DNA of 48,259 bases from Candidatus Evtepia faecigallinarum. Its GTDB lineage: Bacteria > Bacillota > Clostridia > Oscillospirales > Oscillospiraceae. A program made the position numbers and the translations under genes. Shown here in pieces: positions 9,958-17,898 of this stretch (position 1 is the first letter of the stretch; every line of letters starts with the position of its first letter). Below the pieces are notes generated by a model. It had not been told where the DNA came from. It did no database searches and saw nothing but the letters and a program-made list of their open reading frames with translations. The stretch covers positions 1 through 48,259 of the forward strand of contig DXEA01000124.1 of NCBI GenBank assembly GCA_019115225.1. Direction: 5' to 3'.

Positions 9958-10106
9958 GGCTTTGCCTCCTTTCCCTGGGCGCCGGTCTGGGCGGGGGGCG
10001 CGGAGAGGACGGGGCCGGTGCGGACGTCATGGCTCAGGGAGCGGGGCGCCCCCTCCAAGTCGGGCACGATGGTGCCGGCAGCGGCAGGTTGGGATGGGTG
10101 TTTCAT
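9954..10106 (-). CDS. Small 50-residue protein translationally coupled to the ClpC-like gene
   Basis: Starts ATG at 10106 ([16 protein letters not shown]...) behind a GGAGG ribosome site spaced 9 bases. It stops with TGA inside the ATGA that also contains the ATG of the unfoldase gene. Composition is Pro/Ala/Gly-rich with no membrane segment, signal peptide or cysteine; I recognise no family. The strong ribosome site and the 4-base overlap argue for real translation. It may encode an adaptor or regulator of the unfoldase, or be a leader that only sets its translation; the latter would not need a conserved peptide. It is not a remnant of a Clp_N domain as far as I can see. Confidence 0.65.
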   Translation of the reverse strand: MKHPSQPAAAGTIVPDLEGAPRSLSHDVRTGPVLSAPPAQTGAQGKEAKP

Positions 10107-10426
10107 GGTCGTGTTCCTCCAGAGATACTATGGTTTGGATCGGTTCTCATTTCCCATCATGCCCCAAAAGAGAGGGTTCTAACCGGCGCCCCGGGGGTGA
10201 AAAAGGCCCCGGGGCGGGAAAAGGGATGTGGCTGGAAAATGACGGAAATATTTCGCGCCCCTCTGCCCCCTGTCCTGTCGAAGGCCGGCGCAGCGGGGAA
10301 AACCCCCGCGGCTGTGGCGGTCAAAGGGGGTTTCCTTTCCTTTGACTGGAGGTTTCCTGGCGAAAGTCCATAAAAAACATGCCGGAAAACCATGAAAATA
10401 GACAATGGATTTGTATGATTTTAGAA
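10107..10426. other. Divergent intergenic region between the ClpC-like unit and ferredoxin
   Basis: No gene is supported here. It contains a perfect 10-pair inverted repeat CGCCCCGGGG/CCCCGGGGCG (10187-10216, loop about 10 bases, no T-run), a GCGGGG-AAAA-CCCCGC hairpin around 10293-10309, and an inverted repeat GTCAAAGG...CCTTTGAC at 10320-10346 with an 11-base centre. No convincing promoter was found for the minus-strand unit. The heptad repeat of CtsR and the CIRCE element were looked for and not seen. Confidence 0.5.
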
Positions 10427-10454
10427 TTGCATTTTCAAGAAAATGTGGTACAAT
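10427..10454 (+). promoter_or_regulatory. Ferredoxin promoter
   Basis: TTGCAT, 16-base spacer, TACAAT in an AT-rich stretch, leaving a leader of about 30 bases before the ATG at 10493. Confidence 0.65.
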
Positions 10455-10492
10455 GTAAGCCGCTAAGAAAAAAATACTGGAGGTACCTTACC

Positions 10493-10681
10493 ATGTATGA
10501 GATCAATCCTGAGCTGTGCACCTTCTGCAAGAAGTGCATTGAAGAATGTCCCACCAGCGCCATCGTTGAGGGTGCTGTCGACGGCAAGGAAGTCTGTGTT
10601 GTGACCTCTGAGTGCATCGACTGCGGCGCCTGCGAGGACGCTTGCGAGACCGATCCCAAGGCTCTGGGTTACAAGGAGTAA
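10493..10681 (+). CDS. Clostridial-type 2[4Fe-4S] ferredoxin
   Basis: A 62-residue soluble electron carrier. Two cluster motifs are complete: Cys9-x2-Cys12-x2-Cys15-x3-Cys19-Pro, and Cys41-x2-Cys44-x2-Cys47-x3-Cys51. The classical second motif ends in Cys-Pro, whereas here the residue after Cys51 is Glu. The protein is acidic, as expected. It has its own promoter, a GGAGG ribosome site 9 bases before the ATG, and a strong terminator, so it is monocistronic. Codon use is somewhat less GC-extreme (GTT, GAA, TCT present) than in its neighbours, which fits a highly expressed gene. Partners such as pyruvate:ferredoxin oxidoreductase or the dehydratase activase are possible but not shown by the sequence. 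Confidence 0.95.
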   Translation: MYEINPELCTFCKKCIEECPTSAIVEGAVDGKEVCVVTSECIDCGACEDACETDPKALGYKE

Positions 10682-10706
10682 TTCCACGCCCCTTTCACCA
10701 AAAGAC

Positions 10707-10750
10707 GAAAACGAGCGCGCCCGAGATCCTCGCGGCGCGCTCGTTTTTTC
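10707..10750 (+). terminator. Rho-independent terminator after ferredoxin
   Basis: Perfect 10-pair stem ACGAGCGCGC/GCGCGCTCGT (10711-10720 with 10735-10744) followed by a T-run. Confidence 0.9.
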
Positions 10751-10804
10751 TTTCTTTCCCCGGGACAGGGGCGCTTTTCCCCAAAGTCTGGGGGGCGGTT
10801 TTGG

Positions 10805-10833
10805 TTGAGATTTCCGCGGGGCTGTGGTATAAT
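10805..10833 (+). promoter_or_regulatory. Promoter of ddl-murF
   Basis: TTGAGA, 17-base spacer, TATAAT, about 80 bases before the ddl start. The leader carries a small GCCCTCC...GGGGGC hairpin near 10851-10866. Confidence 0.75.
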
Positions 10834-10913
10834 CCATAAAATGTACCCGAGCCCTCCAAGGGGGCAGGCAGCGGCCCGCCCAATCCGTCCTTGGGGGAAG
10901 GAAAGGAGCGCCT

Positions 10914-11966
10914 ATGAAGATCGTTGTGTTGGCCGGCGGCCTGAGCCCCGAGCGGAACGTGTCCCTGTCCTCGGGGACCATGATCGCCCACGCCCTGCAG
11001 CGGCTGGGCCACCAGCCCGCCCTGGTGGATCTGTACTTCGGCCTGGAGGACTATGACGGCCCCGTGGCCGACTACTTCTGCCAGCCCATCACCGACCGCT
11101 GGAAGCGGATCGACCCCAAAGCCCCCGATTTAGAGGAAATCCGGGCCCAGCGCCGGGACCAGAGCCCCAATCAGTTCGGCCCCGGCGTGCTGGAGCTGTG
11201 CCGGCAGGCGGACCTGGTCTTTCTGGCCCTCCACGGCACCTGCGGGGAGGACGGCCGGGTCCAGGCCGCTTTTGACCTGATGGGCATTCCCTACACCGGC
11301 TCGGGCTATCTGGGCTCGGCTTTGGCCATGGACAAGGATTTCACCAAACGGGTCATTGCCAACCTGGGCGTGAGCACCCCCCAGTGGCGGCGGGTGAGCT
11401 ATACGGAAAAGGACGTGGACAGCCTGACCAGCACCACCCGGGTGCCCTGCGTGGTCAAGCCTGTGGCCAGCGGGTCCTCCATCGGCGTGTCCATTGCCCG
11501 GGATAAGAAGGAGCTCCACGCGGCCCTGCTGGAGGGCCTGCACTACGGCGGGGAGTGTGTGCTGGAGCAGTATGTGGCCGGCCGGGAGATCCAGGTGGCC
11601 CTGCTGGGGGACGAGGCCCTGCCCTCCATCGAGATCATCCCCAAAGAGGGCTTTTATGACTATGAGAACAAATACCAGCCCGGCGCGGCGGAGGAGGTCT
11701 GTCCCTCCCCCATCCCGCCGGCGTGGGAGAAAAAGGTGGGCCAGGCGGCCCTGACGGTCTACCGGGCCCTGGGCCTGGCAGTCTATGCCCGGGCGGACTT
11801 CATCGTGGATGAGGCCGGCACCCCCTGGTTCCTGGAGATCAACACCCTGCCCGGCATGACCCCCACCAGCCTGGTGCCCCAGGAGGCCGCGGCGGTGGGC
11901 ATCGACTACGACAGCCTGTGCCAGCGGATTATTGACGAGTCCCTGCGGGTGCGGGGGCGGCAGTGA
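10914..11966 (+). CDS. ddl: D-alanine--D-alanine ligase
   Basis: Cytoplasmic ATP-grasp enzyme that joins two D-Ala for peptidoglycan precursors. The 350-residue length is normal. Motifs in order: LAGGLSPERNVSLSSG at the N-terminus, LALHGTCGEDG near 105, TGSGYLGSALAMDK near 125, the ATP-grasp GSSIGVS loop near 190, and EINTLPGMTPTS near 305, which includes metal-binding Glu and Asn. The first residues read SPERNVSL rather than the common SAEHEVSL, but the pattern is kept. The ATG at 10914 has an AAGGAG site. murF follows 18 bases downstream, so the D-Ala-D-Ala product and the ligase that adds it to the precursor are cotranscribed. Confidence 0.95.
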   Translation: MKIVVLAGGLSPERNVSLSSGTMIAHALQRLGHQPALVDLYFGLEDYDGPVADYFCQPITDRWKRIDPKAPDLEEIRAQRRDQSPNQFGPGVLELCRQADLVFLALHGTCGEDGRVQAAFDLMGIPYTGSGYLGSALAMDKDFTKRVIANLGVSTPQWRRVSYTEKDVDSLTSTTRVPCVVKPVASGSSIGVSIARDKKELHAALLEGLHYGGECVLEQYVAGREIQVALLGDEALPSIEIIPKEGFYDYENKYQPGAAEEVCPSPIPPAWEKKVGQAALTVYRALGLAVYARADFIVDEAGTPWFLEINTLPGMTPTSLVPQEAAAVGIDYDSLCQRIIDESLRVRGRQ

Positions 11967-11984
11967 GATAGAAGGAGAAGCACC

Positions 11985-13370
11985 ATGGAACCTATGACAG
12001 TGAGAGAACTTCTGGCAGCCACCGGCGGCCGCCTGCTGGCCGGCCGGGAGGAGGATACCATCACCGGCGTGGAGACCGACAGCCGGGCCGTCCACCCGGG
12101 GGACCTGTTCGTGGCCCTGCGGGGGGAGCGGACCGACGGACACCGGTTCGTCTCCGGGGCCCTGGAGACCGGCGCCGCCGGCTGCCTGGTGGAGGAGCCC
12201 CCCCAGACCCTGCGGCCGGACCGGTTCTGCATCCTGGTGGAGGACACCCTGACGGCGGTGGGCCGGGTGGCCAAGGCCTATCAGGCCAAGTTCCCCATCC
12301 CCGTCATCGCCATCACCGGCAGCGTGGGCAAGACCACCACCAAGGACATGGTGGCCAGCGTCCTGAGCCAGCGGTTCCGGGTGCTGAAAACCGAGGGGAA
12401 TTTCAACAACGAGCTGGGCCTGCCCTTAACCCTCTTCCGTCTGACCCGGCAGCATGAGATGTGCGTGCTGGAGATGGGGATGAACCACTTTGGGGAGATC
12501 GCCTATCTCACCGAGATCGTCTCCCCCCATGTGGCGGTGATCACCAACATCGGCGATGCCCACATTGAAAACCTGGGCAGCCGGGAGGGCATCCTCCAGG
12601 CCAAGAGCGAGATTTTCCAGACCATGGGCCCGGAGGACCTGGCGGTCCTCAACGGCGACGACCCCCTCCTGCGCACCCTGGACGGGCAGATCGCCCCCCG
12701 GATCCTCTACTGCGGCGCCGACCACCAGCCTCCCTATGAGGCCAAGGAGATCCGCCAGCTGGGGGCCAAGGGGATGGCCTGCGTCATCAAGACCCCCAAG
12801 GGGGAGTTCTCCGTCACCGTGCCCGCCCTGGGCGGCCACATGATCTACCCCGTGCTCATGGCCTGCGCCATTGCCGAGCGCTACGGCATGGACCAGGGGG
12901 AGATCCAAAAGGGCATCGAGGCCTTCGTGCCCACCAAGATGCGGATGAACGTGATCCGCCAGGGGGAGGTCACCATCCTGGACGACGCCTACAACGCCAA
13001 CCCCCAGTCCATGCGGGCGGCGCTGGAAGTTCTGTCCCAGACCGAGGCCACCAGCCGGGTGGCGGTGCTGGGGGACATGTTCGAGCTGGGCGACCTGGGC
13101 CCGGAGCTCCACCGGAGCATGGGGGAGTGCGCCGGGGCCCTGGGGAACATCGACAGCGTCCTGGCCGTGGGGGACCTGGCCTGGAACATCTACGACGCCG
13201 CCCGGCAGAGCGGGGTGCCCAACACCCTGTACGCCAAGGACCGGGAGGCGGCCAAGACCTTACTGGCCAACCTGGTCAAGCCCGGCGCAGTGATCCTGGT
13301 CAAGGCCTCCCGGGGCATGGCCTTTGAAGAACTGACCCGGGAGATCCAGCGCCTGGCCCCCAAAGACTGA
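11985..13370 (+). CDS. murF: UDP-N-acetylmuramoyl-tripeptide--D-alanyl-D-alanine ligase
   Basis: Mur ligase of 461 residues that adds D-Ala-D-Ala to the UDP-MurNAc-tripeptide in the cytoplasm. The N-terminal substrate domain has TGVETDSRAVHPGDLFVAL. The P-loop is ITGSVGKTTTKD near residue 110, followed by the family signature TEGNFNNELGLPLTL and EMGMNHFGEI. The C-terminal domain has LDDAYNANPQSM and AVLGDMFELG. The AGAAGGAG ribosome site fits the ATG at 11985. It is the last gene of the ddl-murF transcript, ending just before a strong hairpin. Confidence 0.95.
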   Translation: MEPMTVRELLAATGGRLLAGREEDTITGVETDSRAVHPGDLFVALRGERTDGHRFVSGALETGAAGCLVEEPPQTLRPDRFCILVEDTLTAVGRVAKAYQAKFPIPVIAITGSVGKTTTKDMVASVLSQRFRVLKTEGNFNNELGLPLTLFRLTRQHEMCVLEMGMNHFGEIAYLTEIVSPHVAVITNIGDAHIENLGSREGILQAKSEIFQTMGPEDLAVLNGDDPLLRTLDGQIAPRILYCGADHQPPYEAKEIRQLGAKGMACVIKTPKGEFSVTVPALGGHMIYPVLMACAIAERYGMDQGEIQKGIEAFVPTKMRMNVIRQGEVTILDDAYNANPQSMRAALEVLSQTEATSRVAVLGDMFELGDLGPELHRSMGECAGALGNIDSVLAVGDLAWNIYDAARQSGVPNTLYAKDREAAKTLLANLVKPGAVILVKASRGMAFEELTREIQRLAPKD

Positions 13371-13373
13371 CCG

Positions 13374-13410
13374 ATAAAAAAACTCTGCGGGGCAGCTGCC
13401 CCGCAGAGTT
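13374..13410 (-). terminator. Terminator between convergent murF and the MtnA-like gene
   Basis: Perfect 14-pair stem AACTCTGCGGGGCA/TGCCCCGCAGAGTT (13381-13410). The seven-A run at 13376-13382 gives a T-run on the minus strand, so it works best for the MtnA-like gene, but it may also stop murF transcription. Confidence 0.85.
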
Positions 13411-13439
13411 CCGCGCGTAGAGGTGACGGAGTTTCTTCG

Positions 13440-14504
13440 TCAGGAGTTCATCATCTCGTCAAAATTTATAATCGTTTTACGGGGGGTGTGCTCTACCAGC
13501 TCCACCAAGGTCTCCTCGTAAGGAGCACAGGCGATGGTCCGGTCGGTGATCATGCCGGTGATGAGGAAGGCGGGCACCACGTCGTAAGCAGGGGTCCAGC
13601 CCTGGGCCTGGCCGCAGGCCAGCCCTGCTGTCACTGCAGCCGGGTCCCCATCCTCCTGGCCGAAGGCGCTGCCGTCGGACAGGGTCAGGTCCACGTCGTC
13701 TGCGTTGAGGACGGCATAGAAGGGGATGGAGTGGAAATAGCAGGAGATGGCCAGCTCATAGGTCCCCACCGGGGCCTTCAAATCGCCGTTCTTCGCGGCC
13801 AGGAGGCCGTCGGCCAGCACCATGTGGGCCCCCTGCCGGGCCAGGAAGGTGGCGGCGGCATGGTCGGGGATGAGGGTGCAGGGGACCTTGTCCCGGGTCA
13901 GCTCCTGGGCCAGCAGGGTCCCGGCGGCCAGGGAGGGCCGGCCCTCGCAGAGGGTGAGCTGCTCGATGAGCCCCCGCTTCACCCCCCGGCGGGCGATGCC
14001 CAGGGCCCCGGCGGGAGAGGCGGAGTGGAAGGCCCCCCGGTCGGTGCGCACTAAGATGCGGGTGCCCTCGCTCATCAGGTCCGTGCCGTTGCGGCAGATG
14101 TTCCGGTCGGCCACCACCTGCTGCCGGTCAAAGGTGACGGCAGTGGCCAGGAGGGTGGTCAGCCGGTCCACATTTTTGGTATAGGCCGCCGGCGGGTTTT
14201 CCATAAAGGTCAGGGCTGCCGCCAGGTCCCGGCTGCCGGGACGGCTCTTGAGCAGCAGCTCCTTGGCATCGTCCAGGGCCTGCTGGAAGGCGGGGGTGTT
14301 CAGATCCTCCTGGTGGGCGATGGCCGCCTGGCAGTAGCCATAGGCCCCGGCCACGGCGGCGATCTTCTCCTCCAGGATCTTGCCGGAGGAGAGGACCCCG
14401 GCGGTGTCCTCCACCGTCTGACAGGTCAGCCAGGTCTCGGTTTCGGGATAGGCTGTCTGGTCCAAAAGAGACAGGACCCCGTCCTGCCACTGAATTGCAA
14501 TCAT
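13440..14504 (-). CDS. MtnA / eIF2B-alpha family protein without the canonical catalytic cysteine
   Basis: A 354-residue protein with the methylthioribose-1-phosphate isomerase fold. Blocks that line up with the family are ENPPAAYTKNVDR, CRNGTDLMSEGTRIL near 137-151, CEGRPSLAAGTLLAQEL near 186, IPDHAAA near 212-218, LADGLLAAKNGD near 230-241, and VGTYELAI followed by IPFYAV. In MtnA the catalytic cysteine sits in ILTHCNAG; here the aligned stretch is ILVRTDRGA, with Thr154 in its place. An Asp of the GADR-type motif remains at about 232. It could be an inactive paralogue or act on another sugar phosphate. A GGAGG site is 9 bases before the ATG. No methionine-salvage partner gene is nearby. 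Assignment to the superfamily is firm; the reaction is not. Confidence 0.75.
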   Translation of the reverse strand: MIAIQWQDGVLSLLDQTAYPETETWLTCQTVEDTAGVLSSGKILEEKIAAVAGAYGYCQAAIAHQEDLNTPAFQQALDDAKELLLKSRPGSRDLAAALTFMENPPAAYTKNVDRLTTLLATAVTFDRQQVVADRNICRNGTDLMSEGTRILVRTDRGAFHSASPAGALGIARRGVKRGLIEQLTLCEGRPSLAAGTLLAQELTRDKVPCTLIPDHAAATFLARQGAHMVLADGLLAAKNGDLKAPVGTYELAISCYFHSIPFYAVLNADDVDLTLSDGSAFGQEDGDPAAVTAGLACGQAQGWTPAYDVVPAFLITGMITDRTIACAPYEETLVELVEHTPRKTIINFDEMMNS

Positions 14505-14561
14505 ACGTCAATGCCTCCTGTTTGTTCAAACTTCCCCCGAAGGGGAGGGTTACTTGGCGTT

Positions 14562-14570
14562 ATCATATCA
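14562..14570 (-). promoter_or_regulatory. Possible extended -10 promoter of the MtnA-like gene
   Basis: Minus strand reads TGATATGAT, an extended -10 shape (TGnTATGAT), about 58 bases before the start codon. No good -35 is present, so the call is tentative. Confidence 0.35.
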
Positions 14571-14633
14571 CACTTCGGGGCCCGGCGCTACGGTTTGCCG
14601 AAAAAACTTGGCCCCACAAAGGAAACGAGATCC

Positions 14634-16517
14634 ATGATCGACATCGCGGTACGAGAGTTAGAAAAAGAATATCAAGTGGGTCAGCCCGTCTTAGACGGCC
14701 TGACCTTTCAGGTGGACACCGGCGAGCGGGTGGGGATCTTAGGCCGCAACGGCGCGGGCAAGACCACCCTCTTCCGCATCCTCACCGGCCAGGAGGAGGC
14801 CGACGCCGGCACGGTGACCATCGCCCCCGGCAAGCGCCTGGGGCTCATCTCCCAGATCCCCGTCTACCCCGCCGGCTACACGGTGGAGGACGTGCTGGGC
14901 ACCGCCTTTGACGACCTGCGCCGGATGGAGGCCGAGCTCCACGACCTCTCCCAGCGCCTGGCGGAGGGGGACAAGGCCCTGCTGGACCGGTACGACCGCC
15001 TCCAGGCGGCCTATGAGACCCAGGGGGGCTATGAAATCACCACCCGGCTGGAGAAGGTGTGCGCCGGCCTGGGGCTGGAGCGGGCCTTTCGGGACAAGCT
15101 CTTTGCCGACCTGTCCGGGGGGGAAAAGACCCGGGTGAACCTGGCAAGACTCATCCTGGTGGACACGGAGATCCTCTTGCTGGACGAGCCCACCAACCAC
15201 CTGGACTTAAACGCCACCGTCTGGCTGGAGGACTACATCAGCCATTACAAGGGCACCGTCCTGGTCATCTCCCACGACCGGTATTTTCTGGACAAGACCA
15301 TCTCCCGGGTGGTGGAGCTCAAGCAGGGCAAGGCAGAGTTTTACGCCGGGAACTATTCCTTCTACGCCCTGGAAAAGGAGCGGCGGTATCTGGAAGAGCT
15401 GCGCCGGTACAAAAAGGAGCAGGCAGAACTCCAGCGGCTGTCGGACACCGTCCGCTCCATGCACGAGCACAACACGGAACACCTGCACAAGCGGGCCTTT
15501 TCCATCGAAAAGCGGATGGAGAAGCTCCAGACCACCGGCCGCCCCGAGGCCCGGAAGCGGATGAAGGTAAAATTTGCCCAGGCCGAGTTCCGGGCGGACG
15601 ACCTGCTGACCTTAAAGCAGCTGGGCAAGGCCTTTGGAGAGCAGACCCTCTTTTCCGGCGTAGACCTGCGGGTGGAGCCGGGGGACCGGATCGCCCTGCT
15701 GGGGGACAACGGCACGGGGAAGTCCACCTTATTAAAGATCATCCTGGGGGAGGAGCCCCAGGACACGGGGAAGGTGGAGCACGGCCTGACGGTGAAGACC
15801 GGCTATCTGCCCCAGCAGATCCGCTTTGCCCACCCGGAGCGCACCTTATACGATACCATGCTCTATGAGGCCGGGTGCGACGCCCAGCAGGCCCGGGACC
15901 GGTTGGGGAAATTCCTCTTCCGGGGGGAGGACGTGTTCAAGCCCGTCTCCGTCCTCTCCGGCGGGGAGCAGAGCCGCCTGCGGCTGTGTATGCTCATGGA
16001 TGAGAAGGTGAACTTCCTCATCCTGGACGAGCCCACCAACCACTTAGACTTAGACTCCCGGGAGTGGATCGAGGAGGCGGTGGAGGACTTCGAGGGCACC
16101 CTGCTCTTTGTCTCCCACGACCGGTACTTCATCGACCGCTTCGCCACCCGCATCTGGACCCTGGAGGGGGGCGTCATTACCGACTTCCGGGGGGACTACC
16201 AGGCCTACCTGGCCCACCGGGAAAAGCTCAAAACCCTGGCCCCGCCCCCCAAGCGGGAGGAGAAGCCCAAAAAGGAAAAGCCCAAACGCCCCGGCGGCAC
16301 CAAGCAGCTGAAAAAGGACCTGGCCGCGGCAGAGAAGCGGATGGAAAAACTGGACGGCCTGCTGGCCGACCTGAACCGGCGGCGGGAGGAGGCGGCCTCA
16401 GACTACCAGGCCCTCCAGGCCATTGCCGAGGAGGAGGCCGCCTATACGGAAGAATACGACCAGCTCATGGAAACCTGGGAGACCCTGTCGGAGGCCATCG
16501 CCGCCGAGGAGGGCTGA
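14634..16517 (+). CDS. ABC-F family ATPase
   Basis: A 627-residue soluble protein with two ABC domains and no membrane segments, the hallmark of ribosome-associated ABC-F proteins. Domain 1: Walker A GRNGAGKT at 37-44, signature LSGGEKTR, Walker B ILLLDEPTNHLDL. The inter-domain linker (about 240-320) is charged and helical (the P-site tRNA interaction arm). Domain 2: GDNGTGKS, LSGGEQSR, FLILDEPTNHLDLDSREW. A Lys/Pro-rich segment (KREEKPKKEKPKRPGG) leads to a C-terminal coiled coil of about 75 residues, as in Uup/YdiF types. The reading frame is open further upstream to 14313, but the ATG at 14634 with an AAAGGAA site starts the recognisable domain. It is first in a long plus-strand run. Whether it is a housekeeping or antibiotic-protection ABC-F cannot be decided. 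Confidence 0.9.
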   Translation: MIDIAVRELEKEYQVGQPVLDGLTFQVDTGERVGILGRNGAGKTTLFRILTGQEEADAGTVTIAPGKRLGLISQIPVYPAGYTVEDVLGTAFDDLRRMEAELHDLSQRLAEGDKALLDRYDRLQAAYETQGGYEITTRLEKVCAGLGLERAFRDKLFADLSGGEKTRVNLARLILVDTEILLLDEPTNHLDLNATVWLEDYISHYKGTVLVISHDRYFLDKTISRVVELKQGKAEFYAGNYSFYALEKERRYLEELRRYKKEQAELQRLSDTVRSMHEHNTEHLHKRAFSIEKRMEKLQTTGRPEARKRMKVKFAQAEFRADDLLTLKQLGKAFGEQTLFSGVDLRVEPGDRIALLGDNGTGKSTLLKIILGEEPQDTGKVEHGLTVKTGYLPQQIRFAHPERTLYDTMLYEAGCDAQQARDRLGKFLFRGEDVFKPVSVLSGGEQSRLRLCMLMDEKVNFLILDEPTNHLDLDSREWIEEAVEDFEGTLLFVSHDRYFIDRFATRIWTLEGGVITDFRGDYQAYLAHREKLKTLAPPPKREEKPKKEKPKRPGGTKQLKKDLAAAEKRMEKLDGLLADLNRRREEAASDYQALQAIAEEEAAYTEEYDQLMETWETLSEAIAAEEG

Positions 16518-16547
16518 CCAGCAAATCAAGATAAAGGGGAAAATACC

Positions 16548-16841
16548 ATGTCTGAACAGGAAAAGAAGATGGCGCAGACCACCGAGGACAAGATGCAGGA
16601 GCTGTTTCAGCTGATGGACGAAAAGGCAGCCGCCGGGGAGCTGGTGGAGACCGACGAGGACCTGAGCGCCCAGACCCAGCAGCCGGACACCTCCCCCCTG
16701 TCCGAGAGTGAGACGGCGGCCTTTGAGTACAACATGATGATGCAGCAGTACGAGGCCATGCTCCTGGACTACCAGCGCCGGGAGGCCGAGGAGCAGCGGG
16801 AGAAGGCTGCCCGGGAAGCCGCCGGGAAGAAGGACGACTGA
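16548..16841 (+). CDS. Small acidic protein of unknown function
   Basis: 97 residues, very rich in Glu, Gln, Met and Ala, predicted helical, with a probable coiled coil in the last 40 residues (FEYNMMMQQYEAMLLDYQRREAEEQREKAAREAA). No signal, membrane segment or cysteine. An AAGGGG-type ribosome site precedes the ATG. Its stop TGA shares its last base with the ATG of prfA (TGATG), so translation of the two is probably coupled. I do not recognise the family. The position between an ABC-F ATPase and release factor 1 hints at a link to translation, which is inference only. Confidence 0.8.
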   Translation: MSEQEKKMAQTTEDKMQELFQLMDEKAAAGELVETDEDLSAQTQQPDTSPLSESETAAFEYNMMMQQYEAMLLDYQRREAEEQREKAAREAAGKKDD

Positions 16842-17893
16842 TGCAGGCCGCCCTGCGCCGGGCGGCCCTGCGCCTGGAAGAAGTGGAGACCCAGCTGGCC
16901 CAGCCGGAGACCTATGACGACCCCGCCCTGGTGACCAGGCTCAGCCGGGAGCAGAAGGAGCTGACCCCCCTGGTGGACCTCTATCGCCAGTGGGAAAAAG
17001 CCACCGCCGACCTGGCCGGGCTGGAAGCCCTGCTGGCCGACCCCGAGTGCCGGGACCTGGCCCAGGCGGAGCTGCCGGGGGCCAGGGAGACGGCGGCGGA
17101 GCTGGAGGCCCGCTTGAAAGCCCTCCTGCGCCCCCGGGACCCCCTGGAGGGTAAGGATGTCTTTCTGGAGATCCGGGCCGGGGTGGGGGGCGAGGAGGCC
17201 GCCCTCTTTGCCGCCGACCTGTACCGGATGTATGCCATGTATGGGGAGAAGCAGGGCTGGCAGATGGAGCTGGTGAGCGTAAGCCACACGGAGCTGGGGG
17301 GGATCAAGGAGCTCTCCTGCCAGGTCTCCGGGGCCAGCGCCTACCTCCATCTGTGCCAGGAGAGTGGGGTCCACCGGGTCCAGCGGGTGCCTGAGACCGA
17401 GTCCGGGGGCCGCATCCACACCTCCACCTGCACCGTGGCGGTGCTGCCCCAGGTGGAGGAGGTGGAGTTTCAGTTAGACCCCGCCGACCTGCGCATCGAC
17501 ACCTTCCGCTCCTCCGGGGCGGGGGGCCAGCATGTGAACAAGACCGAGTCCGCCATCCGGGTCACCCACCTGCCCACAGGGATGGTGGTGGAGTGCCAGG
17601 ACCAGCGCAGCCAGTATAAAAACAAGGACCGGGCCCTGGCCATCCTCCGCTCCCGGCTGTACGACAAGGCCCGCCAGGAGCAGGCCGACGCCGTGGCCGG
17701 CCAGCGCCGCAGCCAGGTGGGCACGGGGATGCGCAACGAGCGCATCCGCACCTATAACTTTCCCCAGGGCCGGGTCACCGACCACCGCATCGGCCTGACC
17801 CTGTACAAACTGGACAGCGTACTCAACGGGGACCTGGATGAGCTGGTCAGCGCCCTCATCCTGGCCCGGCAGACAGAACAGAAAAAGGAGTGA
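16841..17893 (+). CDS. prfA: Peptide chain release factor 1
   Basis: Class I release factor that reads UAA/UAG and triggers hydrolysis of peptidyl-tRNA. At 350 residues it is slightly shorter at the N-terminus than the usual 355-360. The catalytic GAGGQHVNKTESA is near residue 226. The stop-recognition tripeptide is in HRVQRVPETES (PxT type, here PET), typical for RF1 rather than the SPF of RF2. The GVGGEEAALFAADLYRMY block is near residue 110. The start overlaps the preceding gene by one base, with no separate strong ribosome site, consistent with coupling. The usual neighbour prmC (which methylates the GGQ glutamine) is not in this run. Confidence 0.95.
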   Translation: MQAALRRAALRLEEVETQLAQPETYDDPALVTRLSREQKELTPLVDLYRQWEKATADLAGLEALLADPECRDLAQAELPGARETAAELEARLKALLRPRDPLEGKDVFLEIRAGVGGEEAALFAADLYRMYAMYGEKQGWQMELVSVSHTELGGIKELSCQVSGASAYLHLCQESGVHRVQRVPETESGGRIHTSTCTVAVLPQVEEVEFQLDPADLRIDTFRSSGAGGQHVNKTESAIRVTHLPTGMVVECQDQRSQYKNKDRALAILRSRLYDKARQEQADAVAGQRRSQVGTGMRNERIRTYNFPQGRVTDHRIGLTLYKLDSVLNGDLDELVSALILARQTEQKKE

Positions 17894-17898
17894 GGGAT

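Noticed and set aside
10107-10426. CtsR or CIRCE control of the ClpC-like unit
   Set aside because: Neither the tandem GGTCAAA heptads of CtsR nor the CIRCE inverted repeat is present; the nearby GTCAAAGG dyad is inverted and differently spaced.
14313-14633. N-terminal extension of the ABC-F ATPase
   Set aside because: The frame is open but overlaps the divergent MtnA-like gene, has no ribosome site, and the ABC domain begins right after the ATG at 14634.
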